DNA of 52,282 nucleotides from Desulfobacteraceae bacterium. GTDB taxonomy: Bacteria > Desulfobacterota > Desulfobacteria > Desulfobacterales > Desulfosalsimonadaceae. A program made the translations under genes and the position numbers. Of this stretch, positions 17,407 to 25,332 are shown in pieces. Below the pieces are notes generated by a model. That model did no database searches. It saw only the letters and a list, made by a program, of their open reading frames with translations, and had not been told where the DNA came from. The stretch lies in contig JAGGYV010000299.1 in NCBI GenBank assembly GCA_021162325.1, forward strand, positions 1-52,282, given 5' to 3'. Within the stretch, counting starts at the first letter, position 1; every line of letters begins with the position of its first letter.

Positions 17407-17481
17407 TGGGGCGTCGTCAAGTGGCAAGACACAGGATTTTGATTCCTGCATTCGGAGGTTCGAACCCTCCCGCCCCAGCCA
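17407..17481 (+). tRNA. tRNA-Gln (anticodon TTG)
   Basis: A full cloverleaf can be drawn. The acceptor stem TGGGGCG pairs with CGCCCCA (17471-17477), and the anticodon stem CAGGA/TCCTG encloses the loop TTTTGAT with anticodon TTG at 17439-17441. The T arm is GGAGG-TTCGAAC-CCTCC. Discriminator G and an encoded CCA end at 17481. Confidence 0.97.
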
Positions 17482-17515
17482 ATCATTAAACATTTAAATT
17501 ATAAGAATTAAAACC

Positions 17516-18463
17516 ATGCATCAGGAAAGCGGATACATTGTTTTTTCAGGAAACTCCAACCCAGTTCTGGCCAAAGCGATCTGTGGGTACCTGAAAAGAG
17601 AGATTGGCGGCGCTAAGGTCAAACGCTTCAGCGACGGGGAAATTCAGATTGAAATTGATGAAAACGTCCGGTCAAAAGATGTTTTTATTATCCAGTCAAC
17701 AAGCAGTCCGGTCAATGACAATCTTGTTGAACTCTTACTCATGATTGATGCACTGAAACGGTCATCCGCAAAACGGATTACTGCGGTTATCCCCTATTTC
17801 GGATATGCCCGCCAGGACAAAAAAGTGGCACCCCGCGTACCGATCAGTGCCAAGCTGGTAGCGGATCTGCTGACCACTGCCGGCGCCAACCGGATCATTA
17901 CAATGGACCTCCATGCCGGACAAATTCAGGGGTTTTTTAATATTCCGGTAGACAACCTGTATGCAGCGCCGGTATTTATCGATTATATGCGCAAAGAATT
18001 TAGTCAGGATACAGTAATTGTTTCACCGGATGCCGGTGGTGTTGAAAGAGCCAGAGCTTTTGCCAAGCGGCTCCATTGCGATCTTGCAATTGTTGACAAA
18101 CGCCGGGATGCGCCGAATAAAGCCAGAGCAATGGCCGTCATCGGTAATGTAACCAATAAACGGGCAATTATTCTGGACGATATGGTGGATACAGCCGGCA
18201 CGCTCACGGAAGCCGCAAAAGCAATTTCAAAAAACGGCGCCAGTGAAGTGCACGCCTGCTGCGCCCACCCGGTCCTTTCCGGACCTGCAATTGACAGGAT
18301 TACGGACTCCGTACTGAAATCCGTTGTCGTTACCGATACCATACCGTTATCCGATAAAGGCCGTACCTGTAATAAAATAAAAATTCTCTCCATTGCCAAC
18401 CTGATCGGAGAAGCAATTATCCGGAGTCACACAGGGGATTCTGTCATATCATTATTCGTATAA
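17516..18463 (+). CDS. prs: Ribose-phosphate pyrophosphokinase
   Basis: A 315-residue class I PRPP synthase making phosphoribosyl pyrophosphate from ribose 5-phosphate and ATP. Motifs seen are the N-terminal FSGNSNP, PYFGYARQDKKVAPR with the flexible catalytic loop, DLHAGQIQGFF, and the PRPP-binding ILDDMVDTAGTL. It follows tRNA-Gln and precedes rplY and pth, an arrangement known from many bacteria in which prs, rplY and pth are neighbours. Confidence 0.97.
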   Translation: MHQESGYIVFSGNSNPVLAKAICGYLKREIGGAKVKRFSDGEIQIEIDENVRSKDVFIIQSTSSPVNDNLVELLLMIDALKRSSAKRITAVIPYFGYARQDKKVAPRVPISAKLVADLLTTAGANRIITMDLHAGQIQGFFNIPVDNLYAAPVFIDYMRKEFSQDTVIVSPDAGGVERARAFAKRLHCDLAIVDKRRDAPNKARAMAVIGNVTNKRAIILDDMVDTAGTLTEAAKAISKNGASEVHACCAHPVLSGPAIDRITDSVLKSVVVTDTIPLSDKGRTCNKIKILSIANLIGEAIIRSHTGDSVISLFV

Positions 18464-18492
18464 TAAAAAAACATTAATAAGGAGAAAAACTT

Positions 18493-19170
<678 letters not shown>

Positions 19171-19227
19171 ATCGACTGGCATGCCACTCCGGGGGATTTA
19201 TACCGCCGGCGCACCCGGCTCGCTGAT

Positions 19228-19803
19228 ATGACGAATAATACGTTATGGATGATTGCGGGTCTCGGAAACCCGGGGCGGGAATATGCCAGAACGCGGCACA
19301 ACATCGGCTTTATGGTGATTGAGCATCTTGCTGAGAAATATAATATTTCATTGACCCAGAAAAAATTTGATACTCATTTTGGGTTGGGTGAAATGGAGAA
19401 GATTAAGGTCATTTTAGCAGAACCCATGGCCTATATGAATCTCAGCGGTCCGCCGATCATGCAGCTGGCAAAATATTACAAATTGGCATTAGACCATATA
19501 CTGGTCATCCATGATGATATTGACCTTTTATTTGAAAATTTAAAAATTAAGGCAAAAGGAGGGCATGGGGGGCATAATGGGCTAAGATCCATTATCGGTG
19601 TTGCAGGTGATAATGCGTTCCCCCGTATTCGAATCGGCATCGGGCGTCCTGACACACATATTGATGTTACAGGTCATGTTCTTGGAAAATTTGCCGCAGA
19701 AGAGATAAAACGACTAGACCCCGTGCTGAATTGTGCTGTAGAAGCGGCTCATACAATAATAACAAAAGGGGTAACCTTAAGTATGAATAGGTTTAATAGA
19801 TAA
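19228..19803 (+). CDS. pth: Peptidyl-tRNA hydrolase
   Basis: A 191-residue enzyme that releases tRNA from prematurely dropped peptidyl-tRNA. It begins with GLGNPGREYARTRHNIGF, containing the catalytic histidine in RHNIG, and continues with PMAYMNLSGPP, the HDDIDLLFENLKIKAKGG segment (catalytic aspartate) and GHNGLRSI. Length is normal. It follows rplY with a 57-base gap. Confidence 0.96.
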   Translation: MTNNTLWMIAGLGNPGREYARTRHNIGFMVIEHLAEKYNISLTQKKFDTHFGLGEMEKIKVILAEPMAYMNLSGPPIMQLAKYYKLALDHILVIHDDIDLLFENLKIKAKGGHGGHNGLRSIIGVAGDNAFPRIRIGIGRPDTHIDVTGHVLGKFAAEEIKRLDPVLNCAVEAAHTIITKGVTLSMNRFNR

Positions 19804-19854
19804 TGATGTAAGGTTTTGTTAATCTATAATTTTTTTTACTAAGGGAGGGAAAAT

Positions 19855-21915
19855 ATGGACGCATTATTGCAGAACATTCCACTAACGTGCACAGTTGTTG
19901 GGTTGGTGGGGATTCTTTACTCACTGCTCATCGCCGGAATGATTAGTAGGGCTCCGGCTGGAAACGAAAAAATGGTGGAAATCGCCACCGCCATTCAGGA
20001 AGGCGCCATTGCCTATCTGAATCGTCAGGCAAAAAGTATGGCAGCTGTCGGTATCGTAATTTTTGGTGTCATCATTTTCACGCTTGGCACCAAAGCCGCC
20101 ATCGGTTTTTTAGTGGGTGCTCTGGCATCTTTTATGGCCGGCTATATTGGCATGAGAGTTTCCGTTATTGCCAATGTCAGAACGACTGAGGCAGCCAGAG
20201 ACGGCATGGCAGCCGGCCTCAAAATGGCTTTTCGAGGTGGTTCCGTTACCGGTATGCTGGTTGCAGGCCTTGGCCTGACCTCATTGGCCGGTTTCTTTTC
20301 TTATCTAATTGCAACTGCCCCTGAAGGCGCCTCAATGATTGACAACGTGATTCCCCTGGTTGCCCTTGGTTTTGGCGGCAGCCTGATTTCCATCTTTGCC
20401 CGTCTGGGCGGTGGTATCTTTACCAAAGGCGCTGATGTCGGCGCTGACCTTGTCGGTAAAGTCGAAGCCGGTATTCCTGAAGATGATCCAAGAAATCCGG
20501 CAACAATCGCTGATAATGTGGGTGATAATGTAGGTGACTGTGCCGGTATGGCAGCTGACCTTTTTGAAACCTATGCCATTACACTGATTGCCTCAATGCT
20601 TCTGGGTACATTACTTTTCCCGGGAACTGACGTGGTTGTTATGTATCCTTTGGTTCTGGGTGCGGTTTCAATTGTTGCATCAATTATTGCCATGTTCTTT
20701 GTTCGTCTGGGTAAAAGCGAATATGTCATGGGCGCTCTGTACAAAGGCATGTTCGGTGCGGCAATTATTGCCGGTGTTGTATTCTATTTTGTAACCAACC
20801 ATATGTTATCTGCCGGCCTGACCACTGCAGCCGGTGTTGCAATTACCGCCATGGATATTTACTATGCCTCGCTGGTCGGTCTGGTGCTTACCTTATTACT
20901 CGTTGTTATTACTGAATTCTACACAGGTATTTACGCACCGGTTAAACATATTGCCGAAGCATCAACCACCGGTCATGGAACCAACATCATTGCCGGTCTC
21001 GCCGTCGGCCTCCAGTCAACCGCTCTTCCGGTTCTGTCTATCTGTGCAGCGATTTACATCTCACATGACCTTGCCGGACTTTACGGCCTTGCCATTGCTG
21101 CGGTTTCCATGCTGTCCATGACAGGTATGGTTATTGCTATTGACGCTTACGGTCCGATCACAGATAATGCCGGCGGTATTGCTGAAATGGCGGGACTCGA
21201 TGACAGTGTTCGTGCAGTCACCGATCCTCTGGATGCTGTTGGAAACACCACCAAAGCGGTTACCAAAGGGTATGCCATTGGTTCTGCTGCTCTGGCTGCA
21301 CTGGTTCTTTTTGCCGCGTATACCCAGGAATTTGCCCTGCACGGTGCGGGTGAAGCCATTGCATTTGACTTGAGTGATGTAAATGTCATTATCGGCCTTT
21401 TCATTGGTGGCCTGTTGCCGTTCCTGTTCGCATCCATGGCAATGAGCGCTGTTGGTAAAGCGGGCGCTGCGGTTGTTGATGAAGTTCGTCGTCAGTTCCG
21501 TGAAATCCCGGGAATTATGGAAGGTACGGCTAAACCGGATTACAAAGCATGCGTTGATATCGTCACCAAATTTGCATTAAGTCAAATGATGATTCCGGCC
21601 CTTCTTCCGGTAATCACACCGCTGCTGGTTGGTTTCTTCCTGGGCAAAGTTGCTCTGGGCGGTCTCCTCATCGGTAGTATCTTAACCGGTCTGTTCGTTG
21701 CTATTTCAATGACAACGGGTGGTGCTGCATGGGATAATGCAAAAAAATACATCGAAGACGGTTTCTTCGGCGGCAAGGGCAGTGATGCTCATAAAGCTGC
21801 GGTTACCGGTGATACAGTCGGCGATCCCTACAAAGATACAGCCGGACCGGCTATCAACCCGATGATTAAAATTCTTAATGTTGTTGCGTTGCTGATGGTT
21901 CCTTTTCTGATGTAA
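19855..21915 (+). CDS. hppA: Membrane-bound proton-translocating pyrophosphatase
   Basis: A 686-residue multi-spanning (about 16 segments) pump that hydrolyses pyrophosphate and exports protons. The substrate site DVGADLVGKVEAGIPEDDPR is followed by DNVGDNVGDCAGMAADLFE and, near the end, GDTVGDPYKDTAGPAINP. The discriminating motif reads GNTTKA, with lysine where K+-dependent enzymes have alanine, which indicates the K+-independent H+-PPase class. An AGGGAGGG site precedes the ATG and a terminator follows. It can recover energy from the pyrophosphate produced in sulfate activation, which fits the inferred lifestyle. Confidence 0.96.
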   Translation: MDALLQNIPLTCTVVGLVGILYSLLIAGMISRAPAGNEKMVEIATAIQEGAIAYLNRQAKSMAAVGIVIFGVIIFTLGTKAAIGFLVGALASFMAGYIGMRVSVIANVRTTEAARDGMAAGLKMAFRGGSVTGMLVAGLGLTSLAGFFSYLIATAPEGASMIDNVIPLVALGFGGSLISIFARLGGGIFTKGADVGADLVGKVEAGIPEDDPRNPATIADNVGDNVGDCAGMAADLFETYAITLIASMLLGTLLFPGTDVVVMYPLVLGAVSIVASIIAMFFVRLGKSEYVMGALYKGMFGAAIIAGVVFYFVTNHMLSAGLTTAAGVAITAMDIYYASLVGLVLTLLLVVITEFYTGIYAPVKHIAEASTTGHGTNIIAGLAVGLQSTALPVLSICAAIYISHDLAGLYGLAIAAVSMLSMTGMVIAIDAYGPITDNAGGIAEMAGLDDSVRAVTDPLDAVGNTTKAVTKGYAIGSAALAALVLFAAYTQEFALHGAGEAIAFDLSDVNVIIGLFIGGLLPFLFASMAMSAVGKAGAAVVDEVRRQFREIPGIMEGTAKPDYKACVDIVTKFALSQMMIPALLPVITPLLVGFFLGKVALGGLLIGSILTGLFVAISMTTGGAAWDNAKKYIEDGFFGGKGSDAHKAAVTGDTVGDPYKDTAGPAINPMIKILNVVALLMVPFLM

Positions 21916-21947
21916 TACTGTTACAATTTACGAATTAAGTCCCAAAG

Positions 21948-21979
21948 GGGATTGGCGGAAATCGTCAATCCCTTTTTTT
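21948..21979 (+). terminator. Rho-independent terminator after hppA
   Basis: Stem GGGATTGGCG (21948-21957) pairs with CGTCAATCCC (21963-21972), with GU pairing, around loop GAAAT. A run of seven T follows directly. Confidence 0.85.
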
Positions 21980-22058
21980 GTTGATTTAATGCTAATTAGG
22001 TGATATTTTATATTTTTTAAATCTGATAATAATTAGAAAAATGTAACACGGTGTTAAA

Positions 22059-22619
22059 ATGGTAAAAAAAATAAGTAATGCAATTGTTAAGGAAGAAAGT
22101 GAAGAAGCAAGTATCAAGGTATTTCATGTGGGGGATTTGGCCGTCTACCCAGCCCATGGGGTGGGGAAAATCGAATCTATCGAGTCCCGGACGATCAATG
22201 GTGAAAAACATGATTTTTACATTTTAAAAATACTTGAAAACGGTATGGTGATTATGATTCCGACCTGGAACGTGGATTCTGTTGGATTACGAAATACCAT
22301 CGCCGCCACACAGGTGCCGGAAATATATGATCTGTTGAAAACAAAAAAAGATGACCTCTTTGACAATCAGACATGGAACCGTCGATATAAAGAATATATG
22401 GACAAGCTGAAAACCGGTTGCCTGTTTGATGTTGCAGAAGTATTCAGGGATTTATTCCTTCTTAAACTCATCAAGGATCTATCTTTTGGAGAGCGTAAAT
22501 TGCTGGATACGGCCAAAGGACTGCTGATAAGAGAGCTTTGCACGGCAAAAAATTTGGATGAAGAAACCATTTGGGCAGAAATTGAAGCTCTGTTTGATCA
22601 ACCCATAACTGAAGCTTAG
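22059..22619 (+). CDS. CarD-family transcriptional regulator
   Basis: A 186-residue protein with an N-terminal CarD/TRCF RNA-polymerase-interacting domain (residues 24-80; VGDLAVYPAHGVGKIESIES and MIMIPTWNVDSVGLR-like stretch) and an alpha-helical C-terminal DNA-binding domain. CarD proteins bind the RNA polymerase beta subunit and stabilise open complexes, especially at rRNA promoters. It sits after the hppA terminator, so it likely has its own promoter. A copy of a dispersed repeat follows its stop codon. Confidence 0.9.
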   Translation: MVKKISNAIVKEESEEASIKVFHVGDLAVYPAHGVGKIESIESRTINGEKHDFYILKILENGMVIMIPTWNVDSVGLRNTIAATQVPEIYDLLKTKKDDLFDNQTWNRRYKEYMDKLKTGCLFDVAEVFRDLFLLKLIKDLSFGERKLLDTAKGLLIRELCTAKNLDEETIWAEIEALFDQPITEA

Positions 22620-22630
22620 TCCCCATATAA

Positions 22631-22784
22631 AAAGTCGGATTCCGATGGCAAAGAAAAAAGCTCCACCACTCTTATAAAAAATGGCAAGGCGCGAAAATTC
22701 TGAGTGATGATTCGTACTTATCGTACCATGAAAAAACGAAGAAAGCATCGCAACGCAGAAGTTGGACTTTTTACAAAGCCATCA
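22631..22784. repeat. Dispersed 154-bp repeat, copy A
   Basis: The sequence AAAGTCGGATTCCGATGGCA ... TTGGACTTTTTACAAAGCCATCA matches, in reverse orientation and with gaps, positions 38250-38403 over nearly the whole length. Shared blocks include GATGGCAAAGAAAAAAG, CTGAGTGATGATT and GTACTTATCGTAC. It fills the gap between the carD-like gene and the pseudouridine synthase. Confidence 0.8.
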
Positions 22785-22797
22785 ATAGCTACCTGCC

Positions 22798-23772
22798 ATG
22801 CATGACAATAGTAACAGGTCGTTTGCCATCCGAATAGATAGCGATGATATCGGCAAACGACTTGATACATTTATCACAACCACCTTTCCCAAAATATCAC
22901 GCAGCAGGGCATCCCGTTTCATCCGAAATGGCGACATCACCGTTTCCGGCACAATAAAAAAGCCGGGATACAGGGTCAATGGCGGAGACTTTGTATCCGG
23001 CTGTATTCATGAATTATCTTCTTTCCAATTTAAACCCGAACCCATCGATATTCAGATAGTATTCGAAGACGCCTTATTTCTGGTTATTAATAAAAAACCC
23101 GGTATCGTTGTACACCCTTCACCCGGCCATGACCATGGAACCATCGCCAACGGGCTTGCCTTTCTTCGTCCTGAAATCAAAGACGTTGGCGTGGACCCGA
23201 CTCGACCCGGAATTGTTCACCGTCTGGATAAGGATACTTCCGGTATAATGATTATTGCCAAAACAGACTCTGCATATAATTATTTAGTATCACAATTTAA
23301 AGAAAGACAAATCACTAAAACATATTTGGGGATTGTGCATGGAATTCCGGACCGGAAAAACGGTCAGATTATATTAAAAATTGGCCGGCATGCCAGCCAT
23401 CGGAAAAAAATGACCGTAACCGATCACGGCAATGCAAGATACGCTGAGACCCACTGGAAAATCAAAAAAACGTATGATCGACTATCTCTTTTAGAATTTG
23501 ATATTAAAACCGGCAGAACCCATCAAATCCGGGTCCATTGTGCGGCAGTCAGGCATCCGATCGTCGGAGATCAAACCTACGGCTTTAAAAAGCCTTATAA
23601 ATTATTTGAGGACGTACCGATATTAAAAAAGATCATCCGCAGTGTCCCCAGACAAATGCTGCATGCCTGGCAACTTCGATTACGTCATCCGGAATCCGGT
23701 GAGATATTGAAATTTGAAGCGCCGCTGCCGGGCGACATAACTTCTTTTTTAAAAAATTTAAATGCGGGTTAA
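22798..23772 (+). CDS. RluA/RluD-family 23S rRNA pseudouridine synthase
   Basis: A 324-residue pseudouridine synthase with an N-terminal S4 RNA-binding domain (about 15-75; KRLDTFITTTFPKISRSRAS) and a catalytic domain whose motif HRLDKDTSGIMIIAK carries the catalytic aspartate. TGRTHQIRVH and HPIVGDQTYG are also intact. By architecture it is RluD-like, which modifies helix 69 of 23S rRNA, but RluC-like specificity cannot be excluded. The start at 22798 lies just after a dispersed repeat. Confidence 0.9.
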   Translation: MHDNSNRSFAIRIDSDDIGKRLDTFITTTFPKISRSRASRFIRNGDITVSGTIKKPGYRVNGGDFVSGCIHELSSFQFKPEPIDIQIVFEDALFLVINKKPGIVVHPSPGHDHGTIANGLAFLRPEIKDVGVDPTRPGIVHRLDKDTSGIMIIAKTDSAYNYLVSQFKERQITKTYLGIVHGIPDRKNGQIILKIGRHASHRKKMTVTDHGNARYAETHWKIKKTYDRLSLLEFDIKTGRTHQIRVHCAAVRHPIVGDQTYGFKKPYKLFEDVPILKKIIRSVPRQMLHAWQLRLRHPESGEILKFEAPLPGDITSFLKNLNAG

Positions 23773-23865
23773 TTCCTTATCTTTAATTTTAATTTTAATT
23801 TTTTGCCAAAATATTGCAAGGCTCGAAAAGTGTTAAGTGAACAAGCCTTAATCCGAGCCCTTGCG

Positions 23866-24432
23866 TTATTTTATATCCAGCTTGCAATGTTTCGAATCCT
23901 TGTCAAACGTCAAGATAATCTCTTGATTCTCTTTTTTATCCTGATTCAACTTTTTATATTCCTTAAGCATCCGTTGCTTAAATGCCGATTTAGTCTCTTT
24001 TGCATCAGACTGTCCATATGCCCTGAGTTTTTCCTTTTGAATTTCCCAAAGCGTGTCCACGGAATATTGCGGCGTAGAACCCCCCATGCCGTTATTTTGA
24101 ACAGATTGGATATTTTCAGTGACAGGAACAGCATTTGGCTTTTCCTTTCGCCGCTGGGCCTCTGCATTATCCCAGAACTGTTTCCAGGCTCTTTTGCTGT
24201 AATGCACTTTCCATTGCAGGTTATCCAGGAGTGTCACCAAATAGTTGGTTGATATGCTGGGAGGCACTCGATATCCCTGTATTCTTTCAATAAGATCCAG
24301 GTGCCTGGGATGGGGCTTATTCTGACGATCCGCCAGATACGCCCTGATTTTACTATCCATCTCCTCCACCTGACGACTCAACACACCTATCTCCGCCACC
24401 ACCTGTGTGCGCCTTTGATCTTTTGAATTCAC
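23866..24432 (-). CDS. Hypothetical protein with coiled-coil N-terminus
   Basis: A 188-residue hydrophilic, lysine-rich protein I do not recognise. It has no signal peptide and no membrane segment. Residues 10-35 look helical/coiled-coil (EIGVLSRQVEEMDSKIRAYL). A tryptophan/aromatic block (NLQWKVHYSKRAWKQFWDN) follows, then a proline/asparagine-rich linker and a basic helical C-terminus. The start is GTG at 24432, supported by an AGGGAG site seven bases upstream. Overall shape resembles the C-terminal domain of the uncharacterised MXAN_5187 family, but this is a weak impression. It converges with the RluD-like gene and has its own strand neighbourhood, so it is probably monocistronic. Confidence 0.7.
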   Translation of the reverse strand: MNSKDQRRTQVVAEIGVLSRQVEEMDSKIRAYLADRQNKPHPRHLDLIERIQGYRVPPSISTNYLVTLLDNLQWKVHYSKRAWKQFWDNAEAQRRKEKPNAVPVTENIQSVQNNGMGGSTPQYSVDTLWEIQKEKLRAYGQSDAKETKSAFKQRMLKEYKKLNQDKKENQEIILTFDKDSKHCKLDIK

Positions 24433-24603
24433 GCTTTAACTCCCTAAATCATCCATCCCGACCCAATAATGATGGCTTCGTAAAACAAAAAAACTCCATA
24501 TAACTATATTTTAAAACAGCATACCTGAAAATTTAACAGCTATGACACCTCTTGTAAAGTTATCATAAAAAAAATATTATAGAATAATTCAATGCGGTAA
24601 AAT

Positions 24604-24650
24604 AAAAAAGTCACGTCATTTCCTGCCCGGAAGTGATGTGACTTTTTTTA
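24604..24650 (-). terminator. Bidirectional-looking intrinsic terminator
   Basis: An imperfect inverted repeat with arms AAAAAAGTCACGTCATTTCC and GGAAGTGATGTGACTTTTTT (one mismatch in the stem), followed by T runs on either strand. It lies 40 bases beyond the stop of the cyclic-nucleotide-binding gene and would end minus-strand transcription. Confidence 0.85.
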
Positions 24651-24691
24651 TTATTCTAAAACAAATTTGAATTAATTTAATGAGCGGCCCC

Positions 24692-25189
24692 TTACCAGGA
24701 ATGCATGATATCGTGACCTTTCTGCTTAGCCAGTTCATCCTGAAACTGGTGAAAACGGAAGCCTAAAACTTTTACGAGATAGGACATGACCTGATATCCC
24801 ATCAATATATCTTTCTCAAATAAGGCCAGCATATCCGTTTTAGCAATCTTAATCACGCTACAGGAACGGGTCACACAATAAGCTGAAAGCATCAACCGAA
24901 ATGGCGGCACAAAGCACGACCAGCCCAATGTTCTTTTTTTATCATCTTCCGCCGCAAGAGATGAAATCGTATTTTCATCAGACGCCGAAATATTACCGGG
25001 AAGTTCAAACCGAAGATCGACTTTACCATCGGTAACAATCCACAAATGATCTGCTGAATCGCCTTCTTTAAAAAGTCTGTCGCCGCGGCTATAGTTGTCC
25101 TTAATGCAAAACTTCCGAAGAGACGCCAGTTGCTCGTTTGTTAATTCTTTAAATGCCTGAACATAATCTAATTCTTTTAACGTAATCAT
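24692..25189 (-). CDS. Cyclic nucleotide-binding domain protein without DNA-binding domain
   Basis: A 165-residue single-domain protein of the Crp/cNMP-binding fold. The typical core is FCIKDNYSRGDRLFKEGDSADHLWIVTDGKVDLRF split over residues 30-65. The phosphate-binding cassette is not clearly canonical, and no helix-turn-helix follows, so it is unlikely to be a transcription factor by itself. The start at 25189 has a strong AGGAGA site; the open frame extends eight codons more. It lies 143 bases after the rnfB-gltD gene on the same strand, where many Rnf clusters carry apbE. A sensory role for Rnf is only conjecture. Confidence 0.8.
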   Translation of the reverse strand: MITLKELDYVQAFKELTNEQLASLRKFCIKDNYSRGDRLFKEGDSADHLWIVTDGKVDLRFELPGNISASDENTISSLAAEDDKKRTLGWSCFVPPFRLMLSAYCVTRSCSVIKIAKTDMLALFEKDILMGYQVMSYLVKVLGFRFHQFQDELAKQKGHDIMHSW

Positions 25190-25332
25190 AATTTCTCCTA
25201 AAAAGCTTTTCATGGTGACGCATCACCACTGTTTGAGAAAATAACTTGTCAATCATTTCAAAAGATTATGGACGAGTTATTTGGAAGAGCCTTAAGGAAC
25301 ATTATAGTTACCAAAAGACGAATTAAAAAAAT

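Noticed and set aside
23803..24252. 149-codon plus-strand ORF
   Set aside because: It is antisense to the 188-residue gene, which has a good ribosome site and sensible composition; the plus-strand peptide is leucine/phenylalanine-rich shadow sequence.
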